Virus record (IMG/VR): IMGVR_UViG_3300027987_000362 | Location: 1-33,902 of that record | Direction: 5' to 3' (one strand) | Source: a virus | DNA length: 33,902 bases | Shown: positions 31,801 to 33,902 of the stretch, piece after piece | Numbering within the stretch: the first letter of the stretch is position 1 | How the letters are laid out: the number at the start of each line of letters is the position of its first letter | Made by a program: the position numbers and the translations under genes | Notes under the pieces: model-generated | What the model was told of the DNA's origin: nothing | What the model saw: the letters and a program-made list of their open reading frames with translations, nothing else | Databases searched by the model: none

Positions 31801-31919
31801 ATCAGGAAGTTTGGAGTAGAACGCACGCGGATCTCTCGGGCTGCCGTCCGAGGGATTCCCGGGCTGGCTACTCGGCTCAATGGCAGCGCGGGCAACGCAC
31901 CCGCGAGGGAGGTTCGAGC
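31801..31919 (+). promoter_or_regulatory. Structured intergenic leader with two hairpins
   Basis: CTCTCGG (31833-31839) pairs with CCGAGGG (31848-31854, one G-U). CGCGGG (31887-31892) pairs perfectly with CCCGCG (31900-31905) around a 7-nt loop. The second hairpin is flanked by GGCTCAATGGCAG and GGTTCGAGC, which resemble tRNA D- and T-loop sequences. The segment ends in the GAGGGAGG ribosome site of the next gene. It may be a cis-regulatory leader. Confidence 0.4.
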
Positions 31920-32132
31920 ATGGATCACGTAGCGGAAGCAGTGAGGCGCGTTCGTTCGGGAGAAAGTCCGTCGGCCGCGGCGATGTGGCAGTTTCACCAA
32001 TGCATGAGCCCTGAGGACCGAGCGGCGTTTGATCGGCAGCTTGTCGCCGATCAGCACCCCATCGCGTTCGAGCCGGGAACGACAGAGCAGCGTTTCCGTG
32101 AACTCGTTCGCGTCGCCGCGGAGGGCTGCTGA
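31920..32132 (+). CDS. Hypothetical small protein (70 aa)
   Basis: The start is fixed by GAGGGAGG about 8 nt upstream; the longer in-frame reading would run through the hairpin leader. The product is helical: MDHVAEAVRRVRSGESPSAA, then MWQFHQCMSPEDRAAFDRQL and a C-terminal helix. MSPEDRAAF is a common short helix cap in small phage and bacterial proteins, but no family is recognised. One base separates it from the next gene. Confidence 0.65.
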   Translation: MDHVAEAVRRVRSGESPSAAAMWQFHQCMSPEDRAAFDRQLVADQHPIAFEPGTTEQRFRELVRVAAEGC

Positions 32133-32133
32133 G

Positions 32134-32355
32134 ATGGCTCCCAAAGAGCGACTCCTTGCGAGCGCGGGAACCATCCAAGGAATCCAGCGCGCCGTTCGGG
32201 AGTTCTACGTGTCCGATCAGTGGAGCGTGGATCCCGAAACCCTCGCCCTTGTGCATCCATCTCTCGCAACGCCACAGGGATTGAGAGTGGAGCTCAAGCG
32301 AGACCGATACCGATTTGTCCGCGACCAGCGCGAGCGCGCGCAGAGGGGAGAGTGA
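32134..32355 (+). CDS. Hypothetical small basic protein (73 aa)
   Basis: Begins one base after the previous stop, with GGAGGG upstream. The sequence starts MAPKERLLASAGTIQGIQRA, has a helix-strand region (VREFYVSDQWSVDPETLALV) and ends in a strongly basic helix (KRDRYRFVRDQRERAQRGE). Charge suggests nucleic acid or protein contact. No family is recognised. Adjacent genes are spaced by only a few bases, so it is likely co-transcribed. Confidence 0.65.
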   Translation: MAPKERLLASAGTIQGIQRAVREFYVSDQWSVDPETLALVHPSLATPQGLRVELKRDRYRFVRDQRERAQRGE

Positions 32356-32357
32356 GC

Positions 32358-32702
32358 ATGGGTGTCAATCTGGAAGCGCAGGCGCACCCTGACGACTTCA
32401 ACCGAGGATGGAACTCTAACTGGTGGCACTGGCGAGCTCTGGCCAACTATGTGTGCCATGTCTCGCCCGAGATCACTTCGAAGTGTCGTTACTGGCATTC
32501 GAACGATGCCGACGGTCTGAACGATGAGGATTCGAAGGCGTTGAGTATGGCCCTTCGCAAAGAGCTCATAAGCGGCCGCACTGCGGAGTACATCGCAGAC
32601 TACGAGACGCGCGGCGAATCTGCGGATTACCCGTTAGACACGGAAACCATCGGGCAGTTCGCCGAGTTCCTGTATGAGTGCGGCGGATTCAAGATTTACT
32701 GA
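32358..32702 (+). CDS. Conserved phage protein of the NWWHWR type (114 aa)
   Basis: AGGGGAGAG lies before the ATG. The protein starts MGVNLEAQAHPDDFNRGWNS, with NWWHWRALANYV, then a Cys pair, ALSMALRKELISGRTAEYIA and the ending FAEFLYECGGFKIY. The NWWHWR segment, a central 'GDGL..'-like turn and the C-terminal 'F-x-x-F-L-x-x-C-G-G-F' form recur in small uncharacterised phage and bacterial proteins. Its function is unknown. Family recognition is from memory of the pattern and should be treated as likely rather than proven. Confidence 0.75.
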   Translation: MGVNLEAQAHPDDFNRGWNSNWWHWRALANYVCHVSPEITSKCRYWHSNDADGLNDEDSKALSMALRKELISGRTAEYIADYETRGESADYPLDTETIGQFAEFLYECGGFKIY

Positions 32703-32739
32703 GCGTTGCGACTGAGCGGCGATGCCGCAGGGAGACAGC

Positions 32740-33039
32740 ATGAGCGAGAAGTGGAAAGTCCACCCTGACATGCTCGGCAGCCTCGTAACCATCAGAGATT
32801 CGAAGTCCATGCCGATCGCGGATGGCAGAAATAGCAGCTACGCCCAGCAGATCGCCCGCGAGCACAACGCAGTGCCCGCTCTCGTGGAGGCGCTGAGGGG
32901 ATGTCTGGTGATGCTGGAGCACTACTCGGAAACCACGAGCAACCTCGACAAGCCTGGCTCCCCAGAAGTCCTGGGTGCCTTGCTGATGACCGTCAAGAAC
33001 GCACAAGACGCACTGGCGCTCGCTGAGGAGAACCAATGA
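32740..33039 (+). CDS. Hypothetical small protein (99 aa)
   Basis: The internal ATG at 32740 is chosen over the one 18 nt earlier because AGGGAG lies five bases upstream of it. The N-terminal half is a short beta fold (EKWKVHPDMLGSLVTIRDSK, then a turn). The C-terminal half is helical (AVPALVEALRGCLVMLEHYS and a last helix). The helical part resembles small phage proteins with ALVEALR repeats. It overlaps the next gene by 4 nt (ATGA). Confidence 0.65.
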   Translation: MSEKWKVHPDMLGSLVTIRDSKSMPIADGRNSSYAQQIAREHNAVPALVEALRGCLVMLEHYSETTSNLDKPGSPEVLGALLMTVKNAQDALALAEENQ

Positions 33040-33152
33040 GCAACCCCATCCGCAAATCCCCAGAACTCTGGATCCTCACCGCGATCATGCTGGTGCTCAC
33101 CTACCTGTCGGCCAAGTCCTTCGTCGAATACCTGTCGGAGAGTGTGAAATGA
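33036..33152 (+). CDS. Small membrane protein (38 aa)
   Basis: Overlaps both neighbours by 4 nt (ATGA at each end). It reads MSNPIRKSPELWILTAIMLV, then LTYLSAKSFVEYLSESVK. One hydrophobic segment (about residues 11-25) follows a basic N-terminus, so it probably spans the inner membrane once with the N-terminus inside. Tiny membrane proteins in phage accessory regions may affect host envelope or block other phages; no family is recognised. Confidence 0.65.
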   Translation: MSNPIRKSPELWILTAIMLVLTYLSAKSFVEYLSESVK

Positions 33153-33445
33153 GCCTAATAGATGGGAAGACGCACATTGCCACCGATGAGGTCTGCGCGC
33201 TGCCCTGGAACGGACACAGATCAAAATTCCGGTGCAACCTATGCGGACACCGCTTCAAGCCAGGCGACTCGTTCCGGTTCGTATACACAAACGACATGCG
33301 TCGCGCAGGAGGAAACCCTCTTGTGTGCGAAGCATGCGACGGAGAAGACGTGCGAGAGCGCTGGGCTGCGCTCTGGGAAGAGTGGCGATCCGTCAAGGAC
33401 GGGAAGTTCTGGTGGTTCGCCGCGAAGGATAGAGGAACAGAGTAA
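33149..33445 (+). CDS. Zinc-ribbon phage protein (98 aa)
   Basis: Two cysteine pairs, CNLCGHRF (about residues 29-32) and CEAC (about 60-63), form a zinc ribbon with a beta segment between them (PGDSFRFVYTND). The C-terminal helix is aromatic and charged (RERWAALWEEWRSV) and ends KFWWFAAKD. Such small zinc-binding proteins recur in phage accessory regions. The role is unknown; zinc binding is well supported by the spacing. It overlaps its neighbours by 4 and 1 nt. Confidence 0.75.
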   Translation: MSLIDGKTHIATDEVCALPWNGHRSKFRCNLCGHRFKPGDSFRFVYTNDMRRAGGNPLVCEACDGEDVRERWAALWEEWRSVKDGKFWWFAAKDRGTE

Positions 33446-33714
33446 TGAGCCTCAAGAGCGAACGCGAGAAGGCGGCGAACGAAGCCTGCGCCACCATCGT
33501 CGGAAATGAACCGCACCGCATTTGCAAGACCGACTACTGCCGATCCTGCGAAGAACTCATCGAACTGCAGCGCGCCGCCGAGAAGCGGGCCATGGAGAGG
33601 CTGCTCAAACTCTGTGAGGAAAGCAACGAAGAGCTGGGAGCCGTCGGTACCATGCGCATGCTGCTTAGCGGAATCGACATCAACCCACTCCTAGACGAGG
33701 ACGACGAAGCATGA
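33445..33714 (+). CDS. Hypothetical helical protein with cysteine motif (89 aa)
   Basis: The ATG overlaps the previous stop by one base (TAATG). The product starts MSLKSEREKAANEACATIVG, has a C-x8-C-x4-C-x2-C arrangement near residues 15-35 (ICKTDYCRSCEE), then a long helix with heptads (RAAEKRAMERLLKLCEESNE) and an acidic tail. It may bind a metal ion and dimerise. It overlaps the next gene by 4 nt. No family is recognised. Confidence 0.65.
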   Translation: MSLKSEREKAANEACATIVGNEPHRICKTDYCRSCEELIELQRAAEKRAMERLLKLCEESNEELGAVGTMRMLLSGIDINPLLDEDDEA

Positions 33715-33902
33715 AGATGCCCGTGAAGTGGCATGAGGAGTGCCTTGTGAACATGCGAAAAAGCTTGCAGCGCGATAGAGACGCATTCGAGCGGATGCGA
33801 GCCCGCTTGGAGCGCGAGGAATCTGAGGTGAGCTTATACGAATCACAGGTCGATCGCGCCAAGAGAGAAGGGCGAGAGTCTTTCGATAGCGAGCGATTCA
33901 AT
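33711..33902 (+). CDS. Conserved coiled-coil protein, WHEECL type (partial, runs off right edge)
   Basis: The visible 64 codons start MKMPVKWHEECLVNMRKSLQ and continue as a charged coiled coil to FDSERFN at the edge. The WHEECL-x-NM start, a heptad coil and an ending near G-x-x-x-F-D-x-x-R-F match a small family often seen in phage and prophage accessory regions, of unknown function. The ATG overlaps the previous stop by 4 nt. Only the C-terminus is missing. Confidence 0.75.
   Translation, partial: MKMPVKWHEECLVNMRKSLQRDRDAFERMRARLEREESEVSLYESQVDRAKREGRESFDSERFN

Noticed and set aside
31868-31935. Possible intact tRNA
   Set aside because: D- and T-loop-like words are present, but there is no U33, no paired T stem, wrong spacing and no acceptor end.
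1-33902. CRISPR array, insertion sequences, integrase or attachment sites
   Set aside because: No regularly spaced repeats, transposase motifs or recombinase genes were seen on either strand.

Overview
This window looks like part of the genome of a tailed bacteriophage (Caudoviricetes), most likely a short-tailed podovirus-like phage of a Gram-negative host. It shows large terminase, portal, scaffold-like, HK97-type capsid, head-tail adaptor, beta-propeller nozzle-like and ejection-protein-like genes in one collinear block. There is no sheath, tape-measure protein or tail-tube series. There are no bacterial housekeeping genes, rRNA, integrase or RNA polymerase, and the genes at both edges are cut, so this is a piece of a larger viral genome. 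It cannot be assigned to a named genus from sequence reading alone.

Layout. (1) Minus strand, 30648 down to 29423: two small winged-helix-like proteins with candidate operators and hairpins around them, followed by a strong minus-strand intrinsic terminator (29307-29361). (2) Minus strand, 29271 down to 21037: packaging and head genes, in transcription order TerS, TerL, small hypotheticals, portal, a small overlapping gene, scaffold-like protein, a hypothetical, decoration-like protein, major capsid and a lysine-rich microprotein. (3) Minus strand, 21040 down to 12091: virion surface genes. These are a secreted cysteine-rich protein, two lectin-like jelly-roll proteins, an SGNH esterase, a 43-aa microgene, a 1337-aa composite tailspike carrying a second copy of the SGNH module, and a CxxC/CxxC microprotein. 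(4) Minus strand, 12094 down to 1: a structural protein, the adaptor, two more signal-peptide proteins (one glycine-rich), the nozzle-like protein, a possible fibre, a GNAT acetyltransferase, four ejection or internal-virion candidates, and a partial holin-like gene. (5) A divergent non-coding region (30649-31533) with an AT-rich promoter-like island, a C-rich repeat tract and palindromes. (6) Plus strand, 31534 to the right edge: at least eight tiny genes, probably early or accessory, some from recurrent phage families of unknown function.

Most neighbouring genes overlap by 1, 4 or 14 nt (TGATG, TAGTG, ATGA, GTGA), which points to strong translational coupling. Several real genes are too short for a routine ORF list and were found by reading across the gaps: 12091-12147, 12164-12313, 16343-16474, 21037-21201, 26576-26683 and 33036-33152. 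The most unusual features are the three Sec-type signal peptides inside the virion operon, the duplicated SGNH esterase module, and the operator/terminator-rich control region ahead of the terminase.
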